Assembly (NCBI RefSeq): GCF_000208745.1
Contig: NC_030851.1
Location: forward strand, 30,940,691-31,004,690
Direction: 5' to 3'
DNA from: Theobroma cacao
Lineage: Eukaryota; Streptophyta; Magnoliopsida; Malvales; Malvaceae
DNA length: 64,000 bases
The notes beneath the pieces were generated by a model. It did no database searches. It was not told the DNA's origin and saw only the letters and a program-made list of their open reading frames with translations. Numbering within the stretch: the first letter of the stretch is position 1; each line of letters opens with the position of its first letter. The position numbers were made by a program, and so were the translations under genes. Below, piece after piece: positions 11,870 to 23,100 of this stretch.

Positions 11870-12330
11870 AGAAATAGGCTAAAGCTATTTGATAAACTAT
11901 TTAACAAAATAAATTTTATAAGTTGTAATTTCGGTTAAAATTACCATAAAGGATATTGAGTGTCATCTTTAATAACCTAATAAGCTATAATGTAATTCTT
12001 GAAATTTATATATAATTTCAATGTTAAAATCAAAGAAATCAAAAAAGAAATGGAACAATTTTCAGACTTGTAAAGTAGCAATTTTCACTATTAGATTTTG
12101 GTTGGTCTACCAAGCAATCGGACTATGATGCTTAAATTAAAAAAAAGAAGAAGAAAAAAGAGGAAACGATAATGAATTTCTTAGAAAAGAGAAAAGAGGT
12201 AACATTAAAATCCTTTTGATAAATGAAAAAGTAAGAAAACCTTTAAGCTACTTTTTATTAAGAATTTCTTAGAAAATGATATTTAGCCTGATTTTTGCTT
12301 TTAAGAGGTAGATAAGATGAAACGCCAGGT
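11870..12330 (-). mobile_element. Dispersed repeat copy A (MITE-like), inserted in the TIR element
   Basis: It is alignable in inverted orientation to 28190-28940. Shared blocks include CCATAAAGGATAT at 11943, AAATAAATTTTATAAG at 11905 and GCTTTTAAGAGGTAGATAA at 12297. Non-coding. It is flanked by two similar TTCAGCC(C/T)CC blocks (11823-11836 and 12341-12356), so it appears to have landed in the subterminal zone of the larger element. Confidence 0.55.
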
Positions 12331-12821
12331 CAAACAAGTACTTAATAACCAATTCAGCCTCCCTTCATTGCACTTATATGGGTGTAAAAAACGAAGAGTC
12401 AGCATTCATGTCTATAAATAAAGGGAACCATTAATCATTTGAATCACATTCAATTATCTTATTGGTGATCTGCCAAAAAACCATGCTTTGTTCTATCTTA
12501 TTGATGAGCACAGTATTAAAAAGCTAGGTTTTGAGTTCAAAAACAACAATTGGGTTAAAAAGGGGGCAGCCGATAACCCAAAATTTAATACAACTTATGA
12601 CAGTGCATGAATTATGACATAACTGATTTAATCGACAGAATCGAAAAATGAGTTTGGTTAATTTGTGAGTTTGTGTGTGAAACTTGACAGGGAAACCCTT
12701 AAAATAGTTTAGGGGCTGACAAATTAACAAGTAACTTCAGAGGTTTTAAGGGTGAGAGGGTTTTGGAGGCATCGGTGTTGGGAACGAGGTTGCGGCATGG
12801 ATGGTCTATGAGCGAAATATC

Positions 12822-13106
12822 TATCGATAGATGATAAATATATCGATAGATACCGTTTCTTTCATCTTCCAAGTATTCCCAATATCTATCGATAGCTTAT
12901 AAATATATCGATAGCTTCTATTTCATCTTCCAAGCAATCGAAATAGCTATCGATACATTATAAACATATCGATAGCTACCGTTTCATCTTCCAACCATTC
13001 GAAATTTCTATCGATAGAAGATAAATATATCGATAGATACCGTTTCTTTCATCTTCCAAGTAGAGTATTCAAGAGTATCTATCGATAGCTTATAAATATA
13101 TCGATA
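12822..13106. repeat. Five paired TATCGATA palindromes with fixed 19-bp spacing
   Basis: TATCGATA occurs at 12822, 12841, 12887, 12906, 12948, 12967, 13009, 13028, 13080 and 13099. Within every pair the starts are exactly 19 bp apart. Between pairs the period is 65, 61, 61 and 71 bp. The in-pair linker is like GCTTATAAATA. The between-pair spacer contains CGTTTCTTTCATCTTCCAAG or a variant. The array ends ~205 bp before the ATG at 13312, so it lies in the presumed promoter of that ORF. Confidence 0.9.
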
Positions 13107-13120
13107 GCAAACCCTAACGA

Positions 13121-13209
13121 AAAATCACATTCCTTATAAACGTTGCAAAAAAATCACATTCCTTATAAACGTTGCAAAGTGATATTCCCAAAGATCACAT
13201 TCCTTGCAA
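13121..13209 (+). repeat. Short tandem duplication (~30 bp)
   Basis: Two copies of AATCACATTCCTTATAAACG plus TTGCAAA (13121 and 13150) and a third shortened copy ATCACATTCCTTGCAA at 13194. They lie between the palindrome array and the ORF. Confidence 0.75.
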
Positions 13210-13311
13210 TATACCAAACCTTAACCCATAATTAAACGAAAAATCTCTTAAACCTATATCTACTTGTAAGTTGAACCACTAAAGTTGAACCGTCCTGCAC
13301 TATCTTAAGCA

Positions 13312-14340
13312 ATGGCAGCATCTTCGAGCAGACCCAATGTTAGTGACAATGGCGAGCAAAGTATGGGTGATGATGAATACTCAAGCCTACGATCAAGGAA
13401 GAAATGGAAACTAGATCTTCAACTGCATGCCGCATCAATTGGTTTTTCAATTGAACTAGGTAATGATCTATCCTCGACCTCACAATTTAGGGACAACTCA
13501 CATGTTGCTAGGTATAGGGCTAGGTATAAGGTAATAGAGAATGCCATCATATCTTGCGGGAAAATGGTAGATTGGGAAAGCTTAAAGGAAAACATATACC
13601 TTGAGGGTGACTTATTTTCCTTTTTTGACATGGGTAAACTTAAGGGTCTAAGAACCTTTCCATATTATGATTATAGCACGACTCTTGTTAGGGAATTTTA
13701 CTCTAGCATTCGTTTAAGTGAAAATGAATTTGAAAATCCTAGAGATTTTGACCCATTTGTTTTGAACGTGTTTTTGGGAGGAATAGAGTTTACACTGACT
13801 GCTTTTGATATTGGGAAGCTTCTGAAAATGGAGTACAAACAGGGACAATACAGACTTCCCCAATATGTGACCCTCCTGCATGTGGGCCCAAGTGACAGTA
13901 GAAAAGAACCATACACCACAACTTCATGTTCTGCTCGTCATTTGAATTCTGCACCAGATAAACTGGTACATAATTTTCTAGAGTCCACATTACAGGGAAA
14001 GATCAGTCATTTAAGACATGTTAGCGCTGAGGATCTGTGGATGATGGAAACAATTGGAACCCAGTTTGGCCTGAATATTACAAAATATATGATCATGAGA
14101 ATTAGACTAGTTGCCATGCGGAAAGAGACGACCCTTCCATACAGGAACATCATATCGACTCTAGTTAAGAAGAAAGGGATATGGAGCAATAGGTATCTAG
14201 CTGATTGGACCAGTCGCAGGCCTTGTACTCTCTCTATTCGATGTCTCGTGAAAAGAGGATATGACTTGAGTCTTGATGAGCCATTCAACTCTGTCGAAGG
14301 TAGCCCAGTTCATCCTGCCCATGATACTCCATCTAGTTAA
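13312..14340 (+). CDS. Putative plant transposon protein (PF20167-like domain), 342 aa
   Basis: The function is unknown. The start ATG (MAASSSRP) follows a leader of ~200 bp after the TATCGATA array. The middle of the protein has the signature CGKMVDWES (~84), LVREFYSSIRLSE (~126), LNVFLGGIEFTLTAFDIGKL (~145-165) and LWMMETIGTQFGLN (~242), resembling the 'putative plant transposon protein' domain. After the TAA at 14338 the same frame continues to 14505 with a coiled-coil-like block (YNMLLRINEKLSNQ) that matches the C-terminus of the homologous ORF in the SIRE element (62160-62280). The TAA is therefore probably a premature stop removing ~54 residues. It sits inside the TIR element, opposite in strand to the ULP gene. 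Confidence 0.7.
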   Translation: MAASSSRPNVSDNGEQSMGDDEYSSLRSRKKWKLDLQLHAASIGFSIELGNDLSSTSQFRDNSHVARYRARYKVIENAIISCGKMVDWESLKENIYLEGDLFSFFDMGKLKGLRTFPYYDYSTTLVREFYSSIRLSENEFENPRDFDPFVLNVFLGGIEFTLTAFDIGKLLKMEYKQGQYRLPQYVTLLHVGPSDSRKEPYTTTSCSARHLNSAPDKLVHNFLESTLQGKISHLRHVSAEDLWMMETIGTQFGLNITKYMIMRIRLVAMRKETTLPYRNIISTLVKKKGIWSNRYLADWTSRRPCTLSIRCLVKRGYDLSLDEPFNSVEGSPVHPAHDTPSS

Positions 14341-14881
14341 CCTTCTAGAGTTATTCTAGATCTTGTTTCCAATGATGTGATGTATAATATGCTTCTGAGG
14401 ATTAATGAGAAACTCAGTAATCAAACTGCTAGAATGCAGGCATTAGAATTGAGGATAAAGAATGTTGAGAATCTTCTAATGCAAAGAAAAGATACAGCTG
14501 TTTGAGCAGCAGAAGCGCTGCAGAAAGAAACAATCCTGAGATGAGTTTTTCCAACATGAACCTCACAGAAAAAAGAAATTAGTTGTCATTGGTTCTAGCT
14601 GAGTCAACCATAGCAGATGAACATTCATATTTGAGAGTTGTGGGTTAATTGGATTACGGATATCGTAGTTTGTATTTCTCAAAATTGACCCATAAATTTT
14701 GTTTTCTTTAAATTCGCTAAACATGTGCTTTAACTTTCATGTGTTTAGGGTAACTTTTGGTTGAGGGTTTAGGGTGTTCAACTCGATATTTTGTTATGAT
14801 GGTGCTTGGGGTTGAGTTATGGTTTGATATTGTGCATGATAATTGGCTTACCATTTTTTGAAGAACATGACACACAATAGG

Positions 14882-15450
14882 TGAGTCACGCAATTCAAGA
14901 TCAACTAGTCACACGATCCCATATCATCTAATCACGCGATTCTATAAGAATTAGTAACGTCACTCCATATATACTACTCACGCGACTCCATATCAAATAG
15001 TAACACATTTCCATAATAACCAGTCACGCGACTCCATTTTTCTACTCACGTGATTTTAGAATAAATACTCACGTCATTCCATAATAACTAGTAACGTCAC
15101 TCCATATATATTACTCACACGAGTCAATATCAACTAGTCATGCAATTCCACAAAAACTAGTCACGCGCTTCCATAATAACTAGTAACGCCACTCTATATT
15201 TATTACTCACGCGAGTCAATATCAATTACTCACGCGATTTTAAATCTTAACGGTTCACGCGATCCATATTTACTACTCACGTGATTCAAAGTCGATTAGT
15301 CACGCGATTCCATATTAACTACTGACGTGATTCAAAATTTAGTACTCGTGTGACTCCATAACAAATACTCCCACGAATCAATATCAACTGGTGACGCAAT
15401 TCCATCTCCACCATCCACACAATTCAATATCAACTGCTTACAACCCTATA
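14882..15450 (+). repeat. Tandem array of ~24 copies of a 23-bp CACGCG motif
   Basis: The consensus is about TACTCACGCGATTCCATAT plus CAAC, with variants CACGTG, CACGTC and AACGTC in the core. Adjacent units are mostly exactly 23 bp long. It is placed between the 3' ends of the two convergent genes of the element. The same core is found in the left and right subterminal clusters. Confidence 0.85.
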
Positions 15451-15696
15451 TCACGCAATGCAATTCAACATGTCATATAGGCTATAAAGTAAAAAAATAA
15501 AGGGGGCTGACATTTGCAAATGCATGAACGCTGTTATGTAAATTGTGTAAATTAGTAACAGACTTTACGATATGAATAAGAAAAAAACGATGTTGCTCTA
15601 ATTGGACCCATATGCTTATCACATGAATGAATACAAAGAGTAATATGGAAATGATACAGAATAATGTTATTTACAGATTGAAAAAGAATAAACAAA

Positions 15697-16254
15697 TTAA
15701 AAAATTTTACAACTTATGCTATTTGCAAAAATCTCAAGGGTAAACTTTTTTCGAATGCCCTCTATCGCGTTTACCTTCAGCGTTTGATCCTCCGACCCTA
15801 TCAACCACTGCAACGAGGTTATAACCCAATCCCCGCAACTGTGCAAATCTTGCTGTATTGGGGTTTTTTCATTTAACCTATACCCCATCCGCGTCAAAGC
15901 TCGCTTTTGACAATGTGAGCTAACAAAGTACCCCGCCTGGTGGCATATAATGGGAAACAATGATGTTAGTGGACTCATATGCTTATCATGCAAGCCAAAC
16001 TTCAGTGCTTCTATTCGACTGTACGATGAGTCCACTAACATCATTGTCCATTTCAGCAAGTTAACGTGCATTACCACCCAGTGACCGTTGAAATAGCACG
16101 GTACGAGAATTGAGTCAACCTCATGCCATGGCAAACCCCATGGAGGTCTCCCACCCCTTGCATACTGAAGCACATCGTCTGGCATTACCGCCTTACTTTG
16201 CTTGAATGTCTTCTCAATAGAGAAAGGCTGCATTTCTTTGCTCAAACCCAGCAA
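15697..16254 (-). CDS. Ulp1-like C48 protease domain, 185 aa
   Basis: This is the C-terminal exon of the transposon-borne ULP-like gene. It shows the peptidase C48 layout: WHEVDSILVP, then NGHWVVMHVNL (His58), MLVDSSYS (Asp75), and QQDLHSCGDWV (Gln134, Cys140), with the Q-x5-C spacing expected for the oxyanion Gln and catalytic Cys. All four catalytic positions are present. Ulp1 proteases cleave SUMO from its conjugates, but for transposon-borne ULP-like proteins the substrate is not known. The ATG here is only the first in the exon. The true protein begins upstream, see the full gene entry. Confidence 0.75.
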   Translation of the reverse strand: MLGLSKEMQPFSIEKTFKQSKAVMPDDVLQYARGGRPPWGLPWHEVDSILVPCYFNGHWVVMHVNLLKWTMMLVDSSYSRIEALKFGLHDKHMSPLTSLFPIICHQAGYFVSSHCQKRALTRMGYRLNEKTPIQQDLHSCGDWVITSLQWLIGSEDQTLKVNAIEGIRKKFTLEIFANSISCKIF

Positions 16255-17229
16255 AATAAGCTATCAACTAAATTATGCACAATAGTTAGATGCAATTAAC
16301 TAATACACACCCCATACATTTGAATAATTACAACTCAGTAAAATATAATATACTTACATAGAAGTTGGGGTCAACGATGCATATTCTCTACTTATAGTGT
16401 TGTGGATGGTGCTCGTGCACCCGCTTACACAACACACTAATGCATGTATCAATCTGTTGGTTGTCCATCAACTCTGTCGGCATATCCAATCGTCAAAAAA
16501 AAAATTAGGGCCCTCTTGCCCTACGATGCCTAAAATGTTAACCCTGCATATTTATAATAAAGTTAAATTAAAATTATAGTGAAGTGCCCTTACTACAAAG
16601 GTCATTTCTCACAATTTCCTCTTTGTAATAATACCCATGTCAAAAGGTCTATGTAATAAATACCCTAGAACAGTTAACCCTAATATCGTTTACTGTTTTT
16701 ATTTTACCTAGCTTGGTCGTTTTTCATGAAGAACTCATATCTTTCCTTCAAATCGTCCTTCGTTTTGCACTGGACTAATAGTGGGTTAACGTACGAGCTT
16801 CGAAGGTATTTGCTGGCCAAGCTCACACGCTCATCTTCGGGCTCAAGTCGAGGTGAAGCCTTAAGAAAATGTGTGATCTCACCATGCGGAGGGGCTTCTA
16901 CTGAAGTTGAGACAGGAGTAGGACACGCGAAAGTTGTAGTTCGACTACTCGTAGGATGAGGTCCCTTTTCGACCTCAGATGGAGAAGGTGGAGCCTAGGG
17001 AGAAAGTGTGGGTTGAGAATGCTGGGCTGCCTCTACTAGAGATGGGATAGGAGTAGGATGATGTTCGATCGGGCTATTGGGGAGGTGAGCTTCGACCCTA
17101 AATTATCAAAAAAATAAAACACATTAGAATAGTGTATACATCGTGCATGTTATAACTCACGTGATGAATAACATAAAACCTCATCCCTCAAAACGGTCGA
17201 TCAGCCAACCGACAATTCGTCCTCTAGCC

Positions 17230-17352
17230 TTTGCAGTGAGTGCTGGATATGCTCATGCAGTGACTGCATCTGCATCTGCATCACCTGCTGGATCTCCAAC
17301 TGCATTGACTGTTGGATCTCCAACGTTATTGCATGCATCTGCATCTGCATAT
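17230..17352. repeat. CTGCAT/GGATCTCCAA short repeats in the ULP gene
   Basis: CTGCATCTGCATCTGCATC occurs at ~17267 and the same hexamer again at ~17337, with GGATCTCCAACTGCATTG and GGATCTCCAACGTTATTG between. On the coding (minus) strand they give MQMQMQ and LEIQQ repeats, consistent with a coiled coil. Confidence 0.6.
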
Positions 17353-19179
17353 TCATCTTCAATGACTAGAGGTCTTTCTTTCACTGTGTTCGCATCTTTT
17401 GCAACTCTCGCTTAATGCTTGTAGTCATTTGTAGACGCAGCGGCGGGTTGCGCAGCTCAGCATGAGGGGTAGCACCTGAAGTAGGAGGAAGGGCAGCAGC
17501 AAAAGTAGGAGAAGGAGAAACAAGAGTAGCATCATGATGAGCAGCAAGAGAAGCACCATGAAGAGCTACAGAAGGAGAATTAGGTGCCTCAACAGCACCA
17601 AACTCAGAATGGGCCTCTTCGTTTGTGGTGCGTCTTTGCTTAACGGCTTATCGTAACGGATTTTTCCCTTTACGTTCCATTATTTTCCTCTTTTGTTGAG
17701 GATCGAATTCTGGGCAACCCTCTAACTTCCATAATGGAACGTATTGCTACCCCTCGAAGTTATTGACTTCAATGTCCACCCAGTATGCGGTCAACATCTC
17801 TTCTGTCGTTGGCAACAACATCCTCACTGCCCATAACTGCACCAAAATATACATTGCCATTAAGTATAACCCTCACTATTTATGACAATAAAAATAAAAT
17901 TTAATAAAATAAAAAAAATATGGTTTTTTTACTCACCTTGTCCTCTTTGTCCAAACTTGCAACATTTGCATGGAAACCTGTTGGCTTCTCGTCACATTGC
18001 CATTTAAGCATTCTTGGCCAAACCTGTCCGAACTGCCACTGCATTCCGAACAAGCTTCTGATTTCAAGTATTGCTTCCAACGCTCAAAACTACACATCAA
18101 TTGTGTAACATTTTTACTCACCTCATAAATTCTTATGCGAAAAAAATAATGATAATGATAAACATTAGGGTATGATAGACTACCTGAAATGCCCATATGA
18201 ATCCGTAAAGGTGGTAGCGCTTCTTCTCTGCTACGCCCGCAGCAGGAGGTTTGAAACCCCTCAACAAGTAATCCACGATCAGACTCCAAACATATGTGCC
18301 CCATGGGAATGCATTCCACTCGTCGATGTTCTCGACCAGCGACAACAACCATGGAACCATTGATTATTTGTAGTCTTGACCTAATAAAACATTGGTCGCG
18401 ATCAAGACGAGGGCCATCTTGGTCGCGTCTTCCTCCTGCTGAAACTGCCTCCCTTGAATGTATCTAAAACTTGTTGGATCGTCACCTCCTTCCCCGGTCC
18501 CCAATATCGTAGGTGAATTCCTCTATGAGGGCCTCGTACGGATTAACAATGAGGGTCGGTAGGGGACCAAACTTCAGTTCTGTCACCAAACAGAACTCCC
18601 TCTTATAAAAACGGGCTTAGTTGTCCCTATTGCAAACCATAACTCTACCTTGATGGTGTCAGGTTCATTGATTCTGCCCAGCATTAGGTTGTGCACGAGA
18701 CTAGCGCAGAATAAACTCTTGTCTGATTCGACATCCATCATGTGCCCAAAGCATGTTCCCTTAAAGTTTTCCAACTCGTTTACTTGACACAACATCTCAC
18801 ATATCATGTGCAGATGCGACCACTTGCAGTGGATGTTAATGCCCGCATTGAACCCCACCTTGTGCCTCAACACACAAAGTAAGAACTCCACGTTATCCTG
18901 CTCTGTTCTTGTGCTGGCCATCTGCAACATAAAATAGATTACATTCCCATTTTAGTCATATTAATACCATCATTGTAGATTAACAAAAAAACTAGAGGAA
19001 TTTCTTAGCAATAGCCCTCCTCATAAGCTCACTCAAAAAATAACCCTCACAATATTTTTAACTATTTTTAGACAACCCTGAAACAGAATAATTAATCCAA
19101 GTGTGGAGCATGGATTATTAAGTAAATCAACATATACACATTAAAGCATTACAATTGACCCAAAATAATACAGAATGAA

Positions 19180-19640
19180 CCCAATGTCAGTCATGCAATG
19201 CCATGCAGATAAATTTCATGCAGTTATGACACTGTGCATTTTCCTATAATAAGAGTCACGCAATGCCTAATCAATTAGTCACGCAATTACTAACATTAAA
19301 TCACACAATGATTTATAAACAAGTCACGTAATTCTAAGAACAACTAATCAAATCACGCACACACTAATTGATGCCATGCCTGAACAATATTCACGCCATA
19401 ACCTAGAAACTAATCACGCAAAGACCTATCAATCAGTCACGCAAAGTTAAACCCTTTCGCAATCACGCAAACCCTACGTGACCCCATGTCAAAATCCACT
19501 CACGCAAAAGGTGCCAACCACCTAAGCAAGCCCTCACTCACACAATATCTAAACCCTCAACCAAATTCCTAACAAAGGGTCATAACACATACATATCAAC
19601 CAGTCACGCATGACCGGTCACCTTTCCACCCCAACAACAC
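19180..19640 (+). repeat. Right subterminal repeat cluster (AGTCACGCAA units)
   Basis: More than a dozen AGTCACGCAA, AATCACGCAA or CTCACGCAAA motifs at irregular 15-40 bp spacing. The orientation is inverted with respect to the left cluster (11525-11815). The pair CAGTTATGACACTGTGCAT (19214) and TTATGACAGTGCAT (12594) adds to the inverted layout. Confidence 0.7.
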
Positions 19641-20106
19641 CAACAATACCACCTTTATATTTATATTCAAAAATTTCAAACAACAAGAATATCAATATAA
19701 ACAAGCAATATGTATAGGTTTATGCTCAAAAACCTTAACCTTAAACATGAACAATAACCATTTCTCCACATGGTTCAAAATAAAATAAAAAATTCATAAA
19801 AAAAATTATACCTTTCTCAACGTAATGTCAACTTCCTCTCACTACTCAATACATGAACTACCTTTATACGAATAATAACCACTCCAAAATGCTCCTACCA
19901 CTGCGAAAATGCTTGGAAGTTGAACTATCGATGAATGATTTTGACAGAATTGCTTCTAAGGATATGTACGGTCTCTCCATGAAAATCGAGGAGTTGTGGT
20001 CCATATAAAGGACATACTTGACCCATTAATAGGTTTCGGGTTGAGGCGCGGAGCCTAGCAAATGGGTCGATTTCATTAAGGACAATATTGTTTAATTTTT
20101 TTTCTC

Positions 20107-20149
20107 TTAGCTAAAAACAGTTAAAATTATAAAGAGGATCATTCTTAAA
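20107..20149 (-). repeat. Right terminal inverted repeat
   Basis: Reverse complement of 11141-11183 with five mismatches. Confidence 0.75.
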
Positions 20150-23100
20150 AATGCTTTATGCATGAGGCCCATTTAAAAAAAACACTCATATATTTTCCAT
20201 CATAAAATGCATAAGAAAAACTAAAGAGAAAAATTGTTTCCAGCATCAGAAATCAAAAAGAAAGTATAAATAAAAGCCTAAGGATTTATTTAACCAATCT
20301 GCATGGGGCCTTGATGTGGAAGCCCATTTACTCACAGGCCTAATTAGAAAGTAAAATCGTACACACTTGAGTAGCCCAGGAACATCACCTGAGAGTTGAG
20401 ACTCTTTAAAATAACTTTGCTGCATATTATTTGGTCATTAATCTTTGAATTTGAGCCGCATGAGAATGAATGGAGTTGTTGGAGTTGAGAAAGATTCAAG
20501 TAGAAAATGATACTATATGAAGTAAAGAAAATGATACTGCACCTCCACCAGGCACTGTGCTGGTCCCAACCAAACTCAAAAATATCAGAAAAGCAGAATA
20601 AATAAAATGATGAAAGGTTGTATCATATTCTTGAGGTAGGTAACCGACGGCATTGGTATTGATACAAGGAGCACCTGCAGTTCGTGTCCACATCCTTCCC
20701 GTAAAACCCAAGTTCAGGGCAGGCTAGCCCACTTACGTGTCTGTCCGTGGCCCATTTTGTACAATGCTGCTCATTAATGCATGGAGAACCTAGATATCAT
20801 GTTAATCTATTGCATCTTTTCTAATTTGATCGGATGTTGCCGGAAAATAACCAAACTCTAGCTCATTTGTTCAGAGTTGGGACTGCTAGTGCTAGATAGG
20901 ATCATCTTATTCCCTGCTACTAGGTGACATATTCTCAAGTCCATTCCTACTGGATGCTGCATATATATCTCGCCTTTCTTGCTGATTTGATGTTAAAGAA
21001 ACATGACAGAAGTGAAGTGGCAAATGCAAATGAATTGAACATTATATAGAAAAAAAAAGTGTTATTTGAGTAGACAGAACCAGAGATGCTAGGCTGTGTA
21101 GACCCCAGCAGTTAACCAGTACTAGGGTGTCCATACCATTCTTGATTTAGAATTTGTGCGTGGGATGGGATAGGATTGGGAGGCATAGTTCCATGGATGT
21201 TGGTATTTGGTAAGTAGAGGTTTCCTTCAGGGCCTCGAATCTTTTTTATGTTTTTTGTTTTTCCTCTTTTGCTTTCAGTTTGATTGGCATAGCTCTTTCA
21301 ATAGTCAATTAGAGAGGTTTGAAACTTTCTCCAGCATTTTATGGCTATGAGGCAAATTGGTCTCTATCTGGTGGTTGACAGGTTTTATATCTGCATTAAA
21401 ATGAATGAATAAATGATGCACAACTCGTCAAATTTAACATTATTAAGAAATGGAATTCTCTTCTAACTCTTTCAGAATTTACGCAATTTATGTTATTAGG
21501 CTCCCTTATCCAACAAGGTGGTTGTGATTTCGGTTTAAAAAACTGGGTTACAATATCACACAAATTAGCTAAGCATGCCCACTCATGAATCAAATGCTCT
21601 TAAACACTATTAAATGCATAGAAAGAGTTCTAAACATGGACAAGCCGATTTGTCAGTTGCGTGACCATAAGCACAAACGCTGAACTCATTCCCACTTTTG
21701 CTTAATTTTCTGTCTTGAAAAAATTTTAGGTAGACGGTCATCTCATCCACCCTTATATTATATATGTGTACATATATGTCAATGATGTTGACTAAACAAG
21801 GCTCCCGGGGAAAACGAAAAGGTGAAAGATTGAAGAGGACAGCAATGAGTTATGAATCTGTACTTTGAACCCAAAAATAAAGAAATGTTTTTCTAATTTT
21901 CTAAACTTATTATGGTATTTTTTTTCGGATTTATATCAGACATAGCTCTTGGGAATTGACAGTATGTACTGGAATGGTCAGATACGCCCAATAATTGGGT
22001 ATGGTGAACAAGTGAGGTGAATAATGTGTACTACTGATTGTTTCGACTGTTTATATAAAATCCTGAATTAGGTAACTATGATTCCTCGTTTTGTTCCCAT
22101 ACTTTGAAATATGAACATCTTGGCAACAGACCTAGTTGGAAGAGTTGAAGCCAATTGCCTTGAAGATCATAAACTATATGGTTGTGGCAAAGATTATTGT
22201 AACTGAGGGATGATTACTTAATACTAAATCTAAGTCAGCTAACAACAACTAGGTGACATTGCAGTGGTGGCGTGAATGGCGTAGATTTAAACAAAGATTT
22301 TAGTAGAATCTATATGTCGTTGTAGCCACTTGAAAAAGGAAGATAGGGTCCATTATTATTGATTTCTAGAAATCATATTAGTTTAATTAAACCAATGAAG
22401 CTAACAAATTAACTTTACAGCATGCTATAACAACCTAAGGAGGTTTAATTTAATTAGTGCTCAAAATAACCTTATCCCGGCCACAGTGTATAGCGTCATC
22501 ATATGCTGGTTGATACATTCACAAATTTCATCATTGTTTGCACTTGATATTTGTTTAGGAAAATATAGTCATTCAAAAAGGCATACAGACCAGATATTCT
22601 AAACGGTTGTTCAACAGGGTTAGACTTGAAATATCCAATGGATGTCTGAATCTCTTCCTTACCGACCAAAGTCCAAAAGCAGGTTGTGGGTCCTCTATAG
22701 GCATACATATGCTTACTTCTGTGAGTGCAGAATAATCTTGGATAGAAACTGATACCAGAATCCGAAGGCCTAAAACTACACTTATCTCTCATCTTATATG
22801 TATCACCATCAAGGTTCATTTTCTCTTTGTCTAGCAAAAGAAGAAAGAAAATGTAAAGCCATCTCTCTGGTCTTTCCTTTGTTGCAAGAGGGAAATGTAC
22901 AAGGATGAAACTGAACTAGAAAAGATGAAATGATTAATGTATACAGGAATGAAAACGATGTTCCCACTTTTGTATTTTTAATTAATTTGGATGATTATAG
23001 ACTATATGCTATGAGACAAATTAAAGTATGGTCCTCTGATCCTGTCCAGATCAATAATTAAAGAATAACAATCAACTCCCCGCCCCCGAACACATCCCCA

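Larger units (their letters stand above)
15697..18918 (-). pseudogene. DUF1985 + ULP (C48) transposon gene, decayed
   Basis: The minus-strand order is: MASTRTEQDNVEF start at 18918 (just after a TTGCAG acceptor-like site); the DUF1985 domain 18680-18133 with LWFAIG, then after a frameshift REFCLVTELKFGPLP, then MALVLIATNVLLG, WNAFPWGTYVWSLIV and KKRYHLYGFIWAFQ; an exon-like block with RMLKWQCDEKPTGF (~18030-17940); a block with FPTTEEM-like LLPTTEEMLTAYW (~17800); a Gln/Met-rich coiled region (EIQQSMQLEIQQVMQMQMQS, ~17300); a Pro/Ser-rich linker with LASKYLRSSYVNPLL (~16790); and the C48 domain. In-frame stops (for example at ~18363, and several at ~17390-17760) and the frameshift near 18600 indicate a pseudogene, though the protease exon is intact. 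Confidence 0.7.
11141..20149. mobile_element. ~9 kb TIR transposon, Mutator/Kaonashi-like, carrying ULP gene
   Basis: It is bounded by 43-bp terminal inverted repeats (11141-11183 and 20107-20149, 38 of 43 identical by eye). Inside each end lies a cluster of short repeats around GTCACGCA, in opposite orientation at the two ends. The cargo is a plus-strand plant-transposon-protein ORF (13312-14340) and a minus-strand DUF1985 + C48 protease gene (15697-18918). ULP-like genes with DUF1985 are known cargo of Mutator-like (Kaonashi) elements in plants. No MURA transposase was found, so the copy is non-autonomous. A clear target-site duplication could not be identified, so the exact outer edges and the superfamily remain uncertain. 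Confidence 0.65.

Noticed and set aside
12822..13106. TATCGATA array as a CRISPR-like array or centromeric satellite
   Set aside because: This is plant nuclear DNA, the units are nearly identical including their spacers, and there are only five units.
11141..20149. Assignment of the TIR element to CACTA
   Set aside because: The ends do not begin CACTA or CACTG and no 3-bp duplication was found. The DUF1985/ULP cargo favours Mutator-like, though a 9-bp duplication was not found either.
22499..22837. 112-codon open frame on the minus strand
   Set aside because: No family signature and no flanking exon-like blocks. Kept only as a possibility, not supported.
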